A stretch of DNA of 64,000 bases from JAYFRE01 sp034926235 (GTDB taxonomy: Bacteria; Pseudomonadota; Alphaproteobacteria; Rhodospirillales; Magnetospirillaceae), in contig JAYFRE010000011.1 in assembly GCA_034926235.1 (NCBI GenBank), positions 12,621 to 76,620 on the forward strand, in the 5' to 3' direction. The translations under genes were made by a program, and so were the position numbers. This document shows, piece by piece, positions 53,206 to 62,295 of this stretch (the stretch's first letter is position 1; each line of letters begins with the position of its first letter). The notes under the pieces are model-generated. The model saw only the letters and a program-made list of their open reading frames with translations, did not search any database and had not been told where the DNA came from.

Positions 53206-53722
53206 CGTGGTTCCCCCTCACGATTTGATAGGAGATGTTGGCGAGGTAATCGCCCTGATCGATCAGCGGCTCGTTACGTCCCGACTGTTTCCGGTCGATC
53301 GTCGATTGCTTGTTCGGGGGGTCGCTCCACTCCTCAATGGCGAGCTGGACGTCATTGACCGCCTGATCGCCGACGGCGCGCAGGGCTGCCTCGGGATCCT
53401 CGCCGCCGTTGAGCAGGTTATCCAGATACTGAAACCACTCGTCCTCTCGCAGATCATGCGTGCGGCGGAACGCCGGTCGCGGCTCGATAGTGTCCGTCCC
53501 GTACTCGTTGTACATTGCATATTCCGCCACCTTCATGACCCGCTCGCGCGCCGCCGATTTTTCGCTGCCCTCGTGCGCCTTCTGTCCTTTTTTCTTCTTT
53601 TTCTTGCTTCTTTTCGGCTTGCGGATCGAGGTCGCGGCTTCCATCACGCCGATCTTCAGCCCGATATCGTCTCCGGTCAGTTCGTAGAGGTCGGCCAGCA
53701 GGGCGCTCGCGTCATCCGCCAA
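53195..53722 (-). CDS. Virion morphogenesis protein (HK97 gp10-like)
   Basis: A 175-residue protein with the gp10-like pattern: a lysine-rich low-complexity run of about a dozen residues near residue 35 (R-S-K-K-K-K-K-K), then V-A-x-Y-A-M-Y-N-E-Y-G-T, R-P-A-F-R-R-T, and a C-terminal L-I-D-Q-G-D-Y-L-A-N-I-S-Y. It is a minor tail/head completion protein. Confidence 0.78.
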   Translation of the reverse strand: MADDASALLADLYELTGDDIGLKIGVMEAATSIRKPKRSKKKKKKGQKAHEGSEKSAARERVMKVAEYAMYNEYGTDTIEPRPAFRRTHDLREDEWFQYLDNLLNGGEDPEAALRAVGDQAVNDVQLAIEEWSDPPNKQSTIDRKQSGRNEPLIDQGDYLANISYQIVRGNHDGA

Positions 53723-54104
53723 AATAGAGCCCTCCCGTCCGCCAGGGTTTCAGCAGCGTCCAGGCGGTCGCGCCGCATTGCGTCTGCGCCCACCACGCCG
53801 CCCGCGCCGAAACCGCGCCGAGATCGAAACTGGTGTTGACCGATCCTTCCGCCGCCGAGGCGACGCGGCCCACCGCGCCGTCGCCACGCCCGTCGAGCGC
53901 CGCCAGATGACAAACCACCGCGTACAGGATCGTCTGGCGGGTGCGCACCGTGGGCGGATCGTAGGGGATCGGGGACCGGGGGCCGTTGTCGACCAGCTCC
54001 GTGGCGGTATCCCACCACCACGCCAGTTGATCGTCGGTCGCGGACGCGTAGCGCGGGAACGCCGCGCGCCACGCCGCCGGATCGAATTCGACAACGGCCG
54101 CCAT
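53712..54104 (-). CDS. Phage head-tail adaptor (DUF4054)
   Basis: A 130-residue protein with F-R-A-A-F-P-R-Y-A-S-A-T-D-D-Q-L-A-W-W and Y-A-V-V-C-H-L-A-A-L, the DUF4054 signature of adaptor proteins that connect portal and tail. It overlaps the next gene by 11 bp. Confidence 0.84.
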   Translation of the reverse strand: MAAVVEFDPAAWRAAFPRYASATDDQLAWWWDTATELVDNGPRSPIPYDPPTVRTRQTILYAVVCHLAALDGRGDGAVGRVASAAEGSVNTSFDLGAVSARAAWWAQTQCGATAWTLLKPWRTGGLYFGG

Positions 54105-54107
54105 CGA

Positions 54108-54716
54108 TCAGTCTTCCTCGTCCAGGGGGCGGGTCTTGCCACCGGGGGCGCGGACATCGACCTGTTCCAGCCCGCTGCGGGTTTCGCCCAGCTCGCGCGC
54201 CATCGCGTCGCCCTCCGCCTCGCTCGCGGCGGCGAACAGCAGCTGGTTACTGGCCGAGAGATAGGCGCAGGCCGCGTAGGTTTTGGCGATATAGGCCCAA
54301 TCCTCGACCCGGACGTTGCGGGTTTTGCCGAATTTCCCGGCCCGTAGCGCCTGTCCGTCCGCCCCGACCAGCCGGGATACCGGATAGCCCGCGAAGGTCA
54401 GCTTCCGCCCGTCCGGCAGCCGGAACGACAGGCCGGCGGGCAGGTTGCAATAGACGACGACGTGAGTCACGGTCGCCAGAGGCTGCTCTGCCACCGCCGG
54501 AGCCTCGGGAGCGGCCGTCTCGACCGCCTGGGCCTCTTCCGCCGTGGCGGTCTCGGCGGGCTGGGTTTCCGCCGCCGCCGGAGCGGTCCCGGTCGCCTGG
54601 GGCGCGGTCTCGGCCGCCGGGGTGGTCCCGGTCGCAGTGGCGGTTTCGGTCCCAGCCGCCGGAGCCTCGGGGGTGGCCGTCTCGGCCGCCTGGGTTTCAC
54701 TGATTTTCTTGGCCAT
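54108..54716 (-). CDS. Phage protein with Ala/Thr/Glu/Pro-rich repeats
   Basis: A 202-residue protein between the major capsid and DUF4054 adaptor genes. The first 90 residues are low-complexity repeats of E-T-A-x-P-E-A-P and T-A-x-A type. The C-terminal half is folded-looking (Y-C-N-L-P-A-G-L-S-F-R-L-P-D-G and R-L-V-G-A-D-G). It could be a decoration or spacer protein. Start at 54716 has the Shine-Dalgarno TAGGAGG 5 bp upstream. Confidence 0.65.
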   Translation of the reverse strand: MAKKISETQAAETATPEAPAAGTETATATGTTPAAETAPQATGTAPAAAETQPAETATAEEAQAVETAAPEAPAVAEQPLATVTHVVVYCNLPAGLSFRLPDGRKLTFAGYPVSRLVGADGQALRAGKFGKTRNVRVEDWAYIAKTYAACAYLSASNQLLFAAASEAEGDAMARELGETRSGLEQVDVRAPGGKTRPLDEED

Positions 54717-54726
54717 GTTTTTCCTC

Positions 54727-55734
54727 CTAGACGCCCAGCATCGCCGCGATCGCGGCGGGGCGGCGGATGACGGCGCCATAAGTTCCGGCGCGGAATTTCT
54801 GCTTGACCGAGCTGGTCTCGCGGACAGGCGCGAAGGCATAGAATTTCTCGGAGAACGACAGCAGGACGGTGTCGATCGCCTCGATCACCGGGGCGATGAA
54901 TTGCAGCATCTCGCCCGCCTGCGTGGCGTATTCCGGGGCGGTGACCACGGTCAGGTTCTTGAAATAATCTTTCAGCATCTTCATGACCGAGATGCCGAGA
55001 TCGTTCACCGTCGCCAGCCGCACCGCCATCGCGGGCGACATTCCCAGGGTCAGCGGATCCTCGTGGCCGACATTGCCGCCGGTCTGTTCCACCAGTTCCT
55101 GGAACAGGGTCAGGCAATCGCCGTAGATCTGCTGAGTGGTTTTATTCGTCCACAGCGGCGAATTGCCGGTGCCGTTCGCGGCGGGGCTGATCGGGGCGTT
55201 CAGGCCGGGATCGTTGAGAATGCCGTAATTACGCAGCCCCGCGACGCCCCGGAAATAGAACCGGTTGGCGTCGGTGTCGATGATGGTCGCCGCCGCCTTC
55301 TGCGTCATCGCGGCCAGATTGATCTTGGCCAGCGAGGACACGTCCAGTTCCAGATCGCCGTAACGGCGCGTGGTCTGGAACAGATAGTTGTCCCGTTTAA
55401 CCCAATTGGCGTTGACTCCGGCCTGACCGCCGTCCGCGAAATCGTCATAGGGTTCGGTGCCGCCCACATTCTCGATCACCGGGAACCGGGCCGAAGTGGT
55501 GGTATGGTCGCCCTTCTGCACCTCGCGCCCGCCCGTGATCGCCCGCGCCCGGCGCACCGCCGTCAGGATCGGCACGATTTCGGGATCCAGGAACGTCGTC
55601 AGTTCGGCGGGCACGCCCGCATTCGGGGCGGTGACCAGGGCCGCGTCGGCGGCCATCTGATCGCGGCGCAACACGCGGGTCGCGGTCGCGGACCCGAACC
55701 CCTTGCTGCGCAACAATTCCAATTGTCTGTCCAT
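54727..55734 (-). CDS. Major capsid protein (DUF2184)
   Basis: A 335-residue HK97-fold capsid of the DUF2184 type. Segments such as T-F-L-D-P-E-I-V-P-I-L-T-A-V-R-R-A-R-A-I, Y-F-R-G-V-A-G-L-R-N-Y-G-I-L-N-D-P and the C-terminal V-R-E-T-S-S-V-K-Q-K-F-R-A-G-T are typical. Position and length agree. It forms the head shell, with the cement protein upstream. Confidence 0.9.
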   Translation of the reverse strand: MDRQLELLRSKGFGSATATRVLRRDQMAADAALVTAPNAGVPAELTTFLDPEIVPILTAVRRARAITGGREVQKGDHTTTSARFPVIENVGGTEPYDDFADGGQAGVNANWVKRDNYLFQTTRRYGDLELDVSSLAKINLAAMTQKAAATIIDTDANRFYFRGVAGLRNYGILNDPGLNAPISPAANGTGNSPLWTNKTTQQIYGDCLTLFQELVEQTGGNVGHEDPLTLGMSPAMAVRLATVNDLGISVMKMLKDYFKNLTVVTAPEYATQAGEMLQFIAPVIEAIDTVLLSFSEKFYAFAPVRETSSVKQKFRAGTYGAVIRRPAAIAAMLGV

Positions 55735-55742
55735 ATCGGCCT

Positions 55743-56213
55743 CTACCAGTTGGAAATCAGGAAAACGTCACCGGCGGCGGCCGGAGTAACGACACGCCAA
55801 TCGGTTTCGACCGCGCCCGCGACCGTCGCCCCGGCGGCGGCCCCGGTCAGCGCCCCGGTCGTCAGGTTGGCGAAAACTTTCTGCCCGGCGGTGACAGCGG
55901 CGGCGGAAATCACCCACCTGTCACCGCGCCGCACCACCGCGACGGGACGCCCGGCGGGGATCAACATGGTCGCTCCCTCATCGACCGGAAGGATGTTGCT
56001 CTGGACGCGGGCGGCCAGCCCGAGAGGCGCGTTCGCGCCGCTGTTGGCGACCAGGGCGTAATCGCCGCCGACGGGCCAGACGAATCGGGCGATCACAACG
56101 CCGTCCTCGTCCGCCAGCGGCACCGGCAGCGCCATGACTTCGGGGTTCAGCCCCGCCTGCATGCCGGGAGCGGCGAGCGCGGGGTAGAGGTTCACCTGTT
56201 TCTGAAACGACAT
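55743..56213 (-). CDS. Structural cement protein
   Basis: A 156-residue beta-rich protein (FQKQVNLYPALAAPG start, then VIARFVWPVGGDY) of the cement/decoration family that sits beside DUF2184 capsids. It has a C-terminal tail ending F-L-I-S-N-W. It stabilises the shell. Confidence 0.82.
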   Translation of the reverse strand: MSFQKQVNLYPALAAPGMQAGLNPEVMALPVPLADEDGVVIARFVWPVGGDYALVANSGANAPLGLAARVQSNILPVDEGATMLIPAGRPVAVVRRGDRWVISAAAVTAGQKVFANLTTGALTGAAAGATVAGAVETDWRVVTPAAAGDVFLISNW

Positions 56214-56222
56214 TGCGCCCTC

Positions 56223-56939
56223 CTAGAGCGTGGAAATGTTGGCCAGACCCGCCAGCGGCGAATCCTTTTCGATCTTGGCGTCGGCGGCCAGCGGGGCCGC
56301 CTTGGGCCGACGCGCCGTCTCGAACATCGAGCGGTAGGCGCTGCGGGGGTGGCCCTTGCGCTCGATCCCCAGCGCGTCGAGAGCCGCGCCATAGACGGTC
56401 GACGCATCGTCGCGGGCCAGATCAATGCGCACATCGCCGACGACCCCGCGCACCGCGTCCTTCGCGTCCAGGATCGCCTGGAGACGGTCGGCGCGCAGGA
56501 ACCCCTGCCGGGAAAGCGCGGCGTCCATGGCGGCCTTGACCTCCTCGGCGTCCGCCGCCTTGGGTTCGTCGGCATCCGCCGCCTTGGCGGGCTTCTCCGC
56601 CTCGTCGGCGGCGGCCGGGGCGGCCAGGGTCTTGCCGTATTCGACGCCCGCCGAAAACGCCTTGACCTCGCCTTCGTCGTCGCCATTGATCCCGGCGTCC
56701 GCCATCGCCTTCTTGGCCGGGTCCTCGTCCGTCGCGGCTTCCGGCGCTTTTTCGTCCGCGGCCGGGGCCGACAGGGACGAGATCACGTCCAAAAGCGCCT
56801 TGGTATCGTCCGGCCCCAGTTTTTCCTTCAGCGTGTCGACCAGGGATTGGGCCGCCGCCAGCTTGTCTTCGTCCGTGGCGGCCTTCGGCGGCTCGGCGGA
56901 ATCGAACGCCGCCTTCAGCAGTTTCGAGAGCTTGCTCAT
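56223..56939 (-). CDS. Internal in-frame scaffold ORF inside the DUF2213 gene
   Basis: An ATG at 56939 (M-S-K-L-S-K-L-L-K-A-A-F-D) has AAGGAA five bases upstream and opens a 238-residue protein in the same frame, comprising only the scaffold-like half. Separate scaffold from a nested start is established in lambda (Nu3 within C) and similar phages. Here it is inferred from the ribosome-binding site. Confidence 0.5.
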   Translation of the reverse strand: MSKLSKLLKAAFDSAEPPKAATDEDKLAAAQSLVDTLKEKLGPDDTKALLDVISSLSAPAADEKAPEAATDEDPAKKAMADAGINGDDEGEVKAFSAGVEYGKTLAAPAAADEAEKPAKAADADEPKAADAEEVKAAMDAALSRQGFLRADRLQAILDAKDAVRGVVGDVRIDLARDDASTVYGAALDALGIERKGHPRSAYRSMFETARRPKAAPLAADAKIEKDSPLAGLANISTL

Positions 56940-57515
56940 GATGGTTCCTTTGATTGTCGGTTGTGGTTTCGCATCGGCGACCAGGACGTCCGAGCCCGCC
57001 CGGCCCTCGGGCACCAGGGCGAGGTGATTGCCCCGGATATTCCGCATCACGAAATCGTAGGGCTGGGCCTGGAATGTGCCGGGGGTCCAGTCCGGGTCGT
57101 AGCGGTAGGACAGCGACAGCTCGCGGACCTCCTCCCTGTCGATCGCCTCGATCGCCGTGGCGACGGTGAAAATCAGCGAATTGACGAGGTAAGGCGCGGC
57201 CCAGGCGCAATCGGTGCCCAGCGAACCGATGCGCCGGTCCTTCTGCGGTTCGTCCGCCGATTCGGGCGCGTGCTCCCACAGAATCGGCAACCCGTTGCAG
57301 GTCGCCGCCGCTTTCTCCAACTCCTCGGCCGGGCGGTAGGCGTAATAGATCCGCTCCGGGTCCAGTCCGCGTTCCTCCCAGCCGGGAATTTCCTGGCCCT
57401 GATAGGGGGCCACCTGTTCCTTGGTGATCGGGCTGGACGAGACGTGCAGAAACCCGTTCTCGTCCCGACGCCGCTTGCTCTGCGCGTCCCAGGCGCAGCT
57501 GTCGGATTTAGCCAT
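56223..57515 (-). CDS. DUF2213 phage protease/scaffold
   Basis: A 430-residue protein. The N-terminal 190 residues are a DUF2213 domain (head maturation protease-like; LSLSYRYDP and NHLALVPEGRAGSDV, with the H and S expected in a catalytic pair). The C-terminal 240 residues are a charged, alanine-rich scaffold-like helix. A second start inside (56939) would make the C-terminal part alone. This protease/scaffold fusion is usual for such phages. Confidence 0.85.
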   Translation of the reverse strand: MAKSDSCAWDAQSKRRRDENGFLHVSSSPITKEQVAPYQGQEIPGWEERGLDPERIYYAYRPAEELEKAAATCNGLPILWEHAPESADEPQKDRRIGSLGTDCAWAAPYLVNSLIFTVATAIEAIDREEVRELSLSYRYDPDWTPGTFQAQPYDFVMRNIRGNHLALVPEGRAGSDVLVADAKPQPTIKGTIMSKLSKLLKAAFDSAEPPKAATDEDKLAAAQSLVDTLKEKLGPDDTKALLDVISSLSAPAADEKAPEAATDEDPAKKAMADAGINGDDEGEVKAFSAGVEYGKTLAAPAAADEAEKPAKAADADEPKAADAEEVKAAMDAALSRQGFLRADRLQAILDAKDAVRGVVGDVRIDLARDDASTVYGAALDALGIERKGHPRSAYRSMFETARRPKAAPLAADAKIEKDSPLAGLANISTL

Positions 57516-58392
57516 TTTTCCTCTCCTCGCGGCGGGCTTGCCATTCCTTCAGGTACGGGTTCTCCCGCCCCTCCTTGGCCCAATCGATCATTTTGCGCTC
57601 ATAGCCTGGGACCACCGGCTCGGTCCGGCAGCCGCAATTGATCTCCATGCCGGGGAATGTCAGCTTGCCGTCGATCATCAGCCCCTGGGCCAACGGGAAA
57701 ATCTCGCCATCCGCCTCCTGGTGGGACTGCCGGGGATGGCGCGCGCGGCGGCTGGATCGCCAGCGGCCATAGACGCAGCCTGAATCCGCCATGCGGGCGC
57801 GGCTGATCTCGGACGTCGCTTTCTGGTTCTGGTCGACCGCGATCAGCACCGCCTTGTCGCGGCTGACCGAGGCGATTTTTTCCAGCTCGTCGGCCAGCCC
57901 GGCGACGTCGCGGCCGCGCTGCACCGAGGTCAGCACCGCCCGTTCGACGTCCCGGAAATAGACGTCCCCGATCGAGCGGATCAGCGAGACGTTCTCGGCG
58001 ATGACGGCCTGCAGGGTGTTGTTCACCGTGCGGGACATCTGCATGCCGACCGTGAACCCGGCTACCGCCGACAGGCTCTGTTTCGTGGCCGCCGTGGCGG
58101 CGGAATTCGCCCGCGCGGCGAACCACAGCGCGTATTCCTCCGCCTTTTCGTCCATGTGCTTGCGCCAACGCGCCGATTGCGCTTGCAGCGCCTCGATCAT
58201 CGTCCGCGCCGGGCTGGCGTCCGTCGCCAGCAGGGCGGCGGCGCGCGGCTGCTGGCGCTTGTATTCGGCCAGGATCCAGTAGGCGGCGGATTTGTGCATT
58301 TCCCCGGCCAGATCGGTCAACATCCGCCGATAGCGGTCGCGCAAGCCCGCATTGGCGGCGACGGCGCGCCCGGTTTTGAATCCGGCGCTCAT
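57508..58392 (-). CDS. Phage head morphogenesis protein (SPP1 gp7 / Mu F-like)
   Basis: A 294-residue minor head protein. The C-terminal Mu-F domain is seen in R-A-R-M-A-D-S-G-C-V and M-E-I-N-C-G-C-R-T-E-P-V. It is encoded next to the portal and is thought to be injected or to help capsid assembly. It overlaps the portal by 4 bp. Confidence 0.88.
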   Translation of the reverse strand: MSAGFKTGRAVAANAGLRDRYRRMLTDLAGEMHKSAAYWILAEYKRQQPRAAALLATDASPARTMIEALQAQSARWRKHMDEKAEEYALWFAARANSAATAATKQSLSAVAGFTVGMQMSRTVNNTLQAVIAENVSLIRSIGDVYFRDVERAVLTSVQRGRDVAGLADELEKIASVSRDKAVLIAVDQNQKATSEISRARMADSGCVYGRWRSSRRARHPRQSHQEADGEIFPLAQGLMIDGKLTFPGMEINCGCRTEPVVPGYERKMIDWAKEGRENPYLKEWQARREERKNG

Positions 58393-59897
58393 GCCTCGGC
58401 TCCCGGCTGGCCGCCAGCGCCGCCCAGCAGCGCGGCCAGACCGGCGGCGGGCGTGTCGGCGTCCTGTTCGGTGTTCGGGGGCTGGGGCACGGCGTCGGGA
58501 TCCAGCCCGACATAGCGACCGTCTTCATCCGCCGCCAGCGAGGCGCGGACCTCCTCCTGATCGATCACAGAGCGGTCGAGATAAACCGCGTCCGTATCCG
58601 CCTTGAGCTTGCCGACCTCGGCCCGCTCCCGTTCGGTCATCTCCCACAGGGACGGCCACTGGATCTGCACGCCGTCGGGGACGCGCCCCAGCTCGGACAG
58701 CGACAGGATGGTCAGCAGCGATTCCAGCGGGCGGCGGAACAGTTTTTTCCGCTGCCCGCCGACATGGTCGTAGAAGCTGCGCAGGTCGCTCTCGCCGGTC
58801 GCGTTCATGCCCGACGGCGAGACGCCCAGATATTTGATCACCGGGATCCGCCAGATGCAGGCCAATAACTCGAGCGCCTGCCGGACCACGTCGGTGACCC
58901 CGGACAGCGGCGTGTTGAGCTGCACCACGTCCTCGTCCTCGTGCGAGATCGCGTAAACGCCGTCATTGTCCCGGTCGCGCGCCAGATGCCGGATGCGCCG
59001 CTGCACGCCCGAGGCGTCCGCCCCGTAGAGCAGCGCGTCCACGTCGGTTTTCAGGATCGTCAGGCTGAATTTGGTCAGCAGCCGGGCGGCGCTTTCCCGC
59101 GTCTCGTTGAAATGGGTCAGATAATCCAGCGCCAGCTGCACGTCCGGGATTCCGAAAAAATTATAGGCGGGGCGCAGGATCAGCGGCGGCTCGGTTTTGA
59201 CGAATCTCAAGAAGCGACTGGCATGAACCGGCCCGCGCCCGGTGACATACCAGCAGGACGGACGGTAATAATCCGGGGCCAGCGGATCGGCGGCGTTATA
59301 GGCCAGCGGCGCGACCGACAGCGGCTCGACCGGCACCAGCCGCTTCAGGCCGCCCAGGCCGATATAGGCGTCGGTCAACGCGATCGGCTTGTCCAGGTCC
59401 GCATCCTGGCCGAAATCCAGATACAAGAGCCCGCCGCCGAAATAGCCGCAATATTCGGCCATGGTGCGGAAATGATCCGAGACCTGCAGCCGGTCCAGAG
59501 CGTCGTTCAGACGGGTCACGTCGTCGCTCAAATCCTGGCCGCCATGAAACCGCGCGAACCGCCGCGCCATCTCGTCGGCCACGGTGTTGACCCCTGCCTG
59601 CATCAGCCCGACCTGGGACAATTCGGCGCAGACCGGATAGCCGATGAAGGACCTGCCGCCCAGCTGGGAGACGAACCCGGCATCGCACAGCCCGGTCAGG
59701 GCGGACGGCGCGGCGTCCATCGCCAACCCGGCCAGACGGTCTCGATAGGCGGCGTCCTGATGCGCCAGCGTCTGCGCCGGGGCCAGCAGATCCGACAGAC
59801 TGTCGGCGGGCCGCGTATCCGGTTCGGGCAGACGCAGCTTGCGGGGCTCGGGCCGGGACCGGCGGAACTGGCGGCGGATCTGGTGGGTGCGGTTCAT
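58389..59897 (-). CDS. Phage portal protein (DUF1073 / HI1409 type)
   Basis: A 502-residue portal. The DUF1073 signatures A-G-V-N-T-V-A-D-E-M-A-R-R-F and S-G-M-N-A-T-G-E-S-D-L-R-S-F-Y-D are present, with the C-terminal S-L-W-E-M-T-E-R-E-R-A-E-V. It forms the DNA-entry ring. The ATG at 59897 overlaps the terminase stop by 4 bp; the upstream extension was rejected. Confidence 0.9.
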   Translation of the reverse strand: MNRTHQIRRQFRRSRPEPRKLRLPEPDTRPADSLSDLLAPAQTLAHQDAAYRDRLAGLAMDAAPSALTGLCDAGFVSQLGGRSFIGYPVCAELSQVGLMQAGVNTVADEMARRFARFHGGQDLSDDVTRLNDALDRLQVSDHFRTMAEYCGYFGGGLLYLDFGQDADLDKPIALTDAYIGLGGLKRLVPVEPLSVAPLAYNAADPLAPDYYRPSCWYVTGRGPVHASRFLRFVKTEPPLILRPAYNFFGIPDVQLALDYLTHFNETRESAARLLTKFSLTILKTDVDALLYGADASGVQRRIRHLARDRDNDGVYAISHEDEDVVQLNTPLSGVTDVVRQALELLACIWRIPVIKYLGVSPSGMNATGESDLRSFYDHVGGQRKKLFRRPLESLLTILSLSELGRVPDGVQIQWPSLWEMTERERAEVGKLKADTDAVYLDRSVIDQEEVRASLAADEDGRYVGLDPDAVPQPPNTEQDADTPAAGLAALLGGAGGQPGAEA

Positions 59898-61135
59898 TTG
59901 CGGCCCACCTTTCCCCGGATGACTTTTTCCAGCGCGTACCGCAGCCCGTCGATGTGGTGGTTGTTCTTGTCGACCAGCAGCGGCAGCACCTCCTCGGTCT
60001 GGCTGTCCTGCTGATAGCTGTAGAGCCGGAATTCCTCGATCGTGTGGACGCAGCGGGGATGGATGACGATGCGCCGGAACGAGCGCAGCACGTCCACCCC
60101 GTCCTCGACCGATCCCGCCCATTTTTTCGCCGGTTTGACGATGAATCCCTTGCGCCGCATGAATTTGATCAACTCGGGCCGCGCAGAATCGGCGATGACG
60201 GTCCAGCGACGGATATCCGGGATCTGCTCGAACAATTCGGGCAGCGCCTCGATATCGGTCCGCTCGCCGTGGAATTCCCGGTCGATGAAGAGATCGTCGC
60301 CGCGAATGAACGATCGGTTGCCCGTCGTCGGATCGGCGGCGAACCCCCAATCCGCGCCATGGAAAAACCGGACGGCCGCCGGGGTCTCGAATTCCTCGAC
60401 CACGTAGCGGCCCCGGAACACCTGCGCCACCGTGGCGACCTTGGGCACGCCCTCCCAGATCATCAGATAGTCTTCTTCCGGCAGCGTCGCCTTGGCGTGC
60501 AGCCGCTCGGCCTCCATCGTCGCCGAGTGATAGGGGTTGTCGCGCCAGGTCACTCGGACCACCAGCGCGCCGGGCGGCGGGGTCTCGACGAACCGTTTCC
60601 AGGTCTCGTCGTAGGGGGTTTTGGGATTAAAGCTGATCCAGATCTCGGAGCCTTCCTTGCGGATGGTGGGGATCAGCAGTTCCCAGGACGATTTCGAGAC
60701 CCGCTGCGCTTCCTCGACCCAGCAGATATCGACGCCTTCCAGCGATTTGATTTCCGCCGCGTTGAAGCGCAGCCCCTTGAACAAAAACTCGGCCCCGGTC
60801 AGGCGGCAGACGATGCCGCTGTTCGTGACCGTGAAAAATTCGGACAGCCCCCGCGCCTCGATGCGGTCCTTCAGCAGCCGCCAGACCGAATCGGCGATGC
60901 TGGTCTGCAGCTCGCGGGCGCACAGGACGCGGATCTTGCGCTGCATCGCCAGCGTGATCAGCGCATCGGCGAACGCCCAGCTCTTCGCGCCGCCACGGCC
61001 GCCGTAGAAAACCTTGTAGCGGCAGGGTTGGAACAATCCCGTGAACGCGACAGGAACAGATACGGCACTAAACATGTCCGCTTTCGCGTTTTTATGGGGG
61101 CTGGGGGCGCGTTTGCGCGTTCCGGCTACCATCAC
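59894..61135 (-). CDS. Terminase large subunit (PBSX type)
   Basis: A 413-residue packaging ATPase/nuclease. Walker A is F-Y-G-G-R-G-G-A-K-S-W, Walker B V-D-I-C-W-V-E-E-A, with W-I-S-F-N-P-K-T as coupling motif; the nuclease part has V-I-A-D-S-A-R-P-E. The gene is typical in length. The ATG at 61135 overlaps the small subunit stop by 4 bp. Confidence 0.93.
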   Translation of the reverse strand: MMVAGTRKRAPSPHKNAKADMFSAVSVPVAFTGLFQPCRYKVFYGGRGGAKSWAFADALITLAMQRKIRVLCARELQTSIADSVWRLLKDRIEARGLSEFFTVTNSGIVCRLTGAEFLFKGLRFNAAEIKSLEGVDICWVEEAQRVSKSSWELLIPTIRKEGSEIWISFNPKTPYDETWKRFVETPPPGALVVRVTWRDNPYHSATMEAERLHAKATLPEEDYLMIWEGVPKVATVAQVFRGRYVVEEFETPAAVRFFHGADWGFAADPTTGNRSFIRGDDLFIDREFHGERTDIEALPELFEQIPDIRRWTVIADSARPELIKFMRRKGFIVKPAKKWAGSVEDGVDVLRSFRRIVIHPRCVHTIEEFRLYSYQQDSQTEEVLPLLVDKNNHHIDGLRYALEKVIRGKVGRK

Positions 61136-61677
61136 GCCTCCCCGGCCCCTTCCGGGGCTCCTGGCGCGGGTTTTTCGGGGACGCCGACAAAACGCACCTC
61201 GACCGTCGGCGCGGGCGGCGGGGCGGCGGCGTCCTCGGCCGCCGTCCGCGCCTGCTGGTGCCGCTTGGCCTCGATCGAGGCGCGCACCGTGGCGGCGGCG
61301 TTTTTGCCGATCAGCGACAGCACGGTCGCGCGTTTGACCGGGTCCGACACGGCCGCGCCCAAATCCTTCACGGCCAGCAGCGATTTGAAAATCTCGGCCT
61401 GGATCAGGGTCATCAACCCCGCCGATTTCCGGTCCTCGTCGTCGGCCATGCTCCGGTCCAGCATCTGCATCGACAGCGCCGTGTCGCGCACCGTGGCCAG
61501 ATGCTGCTCCAGGGTCGATCCGTAGCGCTGAAGGCCGGATTTCGAGACCTCGTAGCCGCGCGCGCGCAGCTCGTCGGCCAGCAGCACATAGCCCGAGAAA
61601 TTGCCCTCGATCAGGGCGGCGTCCAGCCAGTCCCGGACCGCTTTCGGCATTTTCTGAACGTTGCTGCGGCGTCCCAT
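61132..61677 (-). CDS. DUF3486 protein, Mu gp27-like (small terminase type)
   Basis: A 181-residue protein with G-R-R-S-N-V-Q-K-M-P-K-A-V-R and an S-G-L-Q-R-Y-G segment, the DUF3486 signature of Mu-like phages, where it precedes the large terminase. It would be the DNA-recognition subunit. It also has an alanine-rich helix of the kind used for oligomers. Confidence 0.88.
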   Translation of the reverse strand: MGRRSNVQKMPKAVRDWLDAALIEGNFSGYVLLADELRARGYEVSKSGLQRYGSTLEQHLATVRDTALSMQMLDRSMADDEDRKSAGLMTLIQAEIFKSLLAVKDLGAAVSDPVKRATVLSLIGKNAAATVRASIEAKRHQQARTAAEDAAAPPPAPTVEVRFVGVPEKPAPGAPEGAGEA

Positions 61678-61681
61678 GCGG

Positions 61682-61987
61682 CTACCAGTACTTGGCCGGA
61701 CGGGCGATGCCCGGCTGGCAATCGATCGTGTATTCGGCGATATCGATCCCGGTATGGGTCAGCTCGGCCCGCCAGGGGCCGGACGGATCGCGGGCGACCT
61801 GGGCCAGCTTCCGCCCTTCCAGATAGGCCAGCTCGCGCCGGATTTCGTGCGCCGTGGCGTCCGGGAATTCCGACTGCGCCACCGACAGGATCGGCCCCTC
61901 GCCCGACGGGTAGGGGCGCGCATTGTTCAGCGTCAGGACGATCAGCCAGCGCAGATATTCGCGACGGTTCTTGCCGGAATCGATCAT
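61682..61987 (-). CDS. Mu gp26-like protein
   Basis: A 101-residue winged-helix-like protein (R-R-E-Y-L-R-W-L-I-V-L-T-L-N and A-T-A-H-E-I-R-R-E-L-A-Y-L). In Mu-like phages this small DNA-binding protein precedes gp27 and the terminase, as here. Confidence 0.78.
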   Translation of the reverse strand: MIDSGKNRREYLRWLIVLTLNNARPYPSGEGPILSVAQSEFPDATAHEIRRELAYLEGRKLAQVARDPSGPWRAELTHTGIDIAEYTIDCQPGIARPAKYW

Positions 61988-62295
61988 CTATCCCCCCGGT
62001 CGCGCAGTTGCAGGTTCTCGATTTTCAGGGCCAGGGCGTCCATTTTGGCCTCCAGGATCGACTGGCCCCTGACATAGTCCTCACGGCGGACGTACTGGAT
62101 CGGCAAGTCCGCCTTGAACGCCATCCAGTCGCGCTCCATGGTCCGCCACCCCTTGCTTTCGACCTCCAGGGAGGCGAATCGGGCATCCAGACGCTTGTCG
62201 ATCTGGCCCAGCAGCACCCGGCCGGCCCCGAACACGAACCCCAGGAACGTCACCAGCAGCGTCACCAGCTGCCAGAATTCGACCTCGACCATCAT
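61984..62295 (-). CDS. Small phage membrane protein with coiled coil
   Basis: A 103-residue protein. One transmembrane helix at about residues 6-28 (QLVTLLVTFLGFVFGAG), then a polar coiled coil ending in K-I-E-N-L-Q-L-R-D-R. It resembles the DUF2730-type protein of Mu-like phages. It begins with ATG at 62295 overlapping the preceding stop. Confidence 0.75.
   Translation of the reverse strand: MMVEVEFWQLVTLLVTFLGFVFGAGRVLLGQIDKRLDARFASLEVESKGWRTMERDWMAFKADLPIQYVRREDYVRGQSILEAKMDALALKIENLQLRDRGDR

Noticed and set aside
54544..56061. Plus-strand 505-codon open frame in the capsid region
   Set aside because: Antisense shadow of the capsid and repeat-rich genes; composition is Ala/Gly/Val repeats and no family fits.
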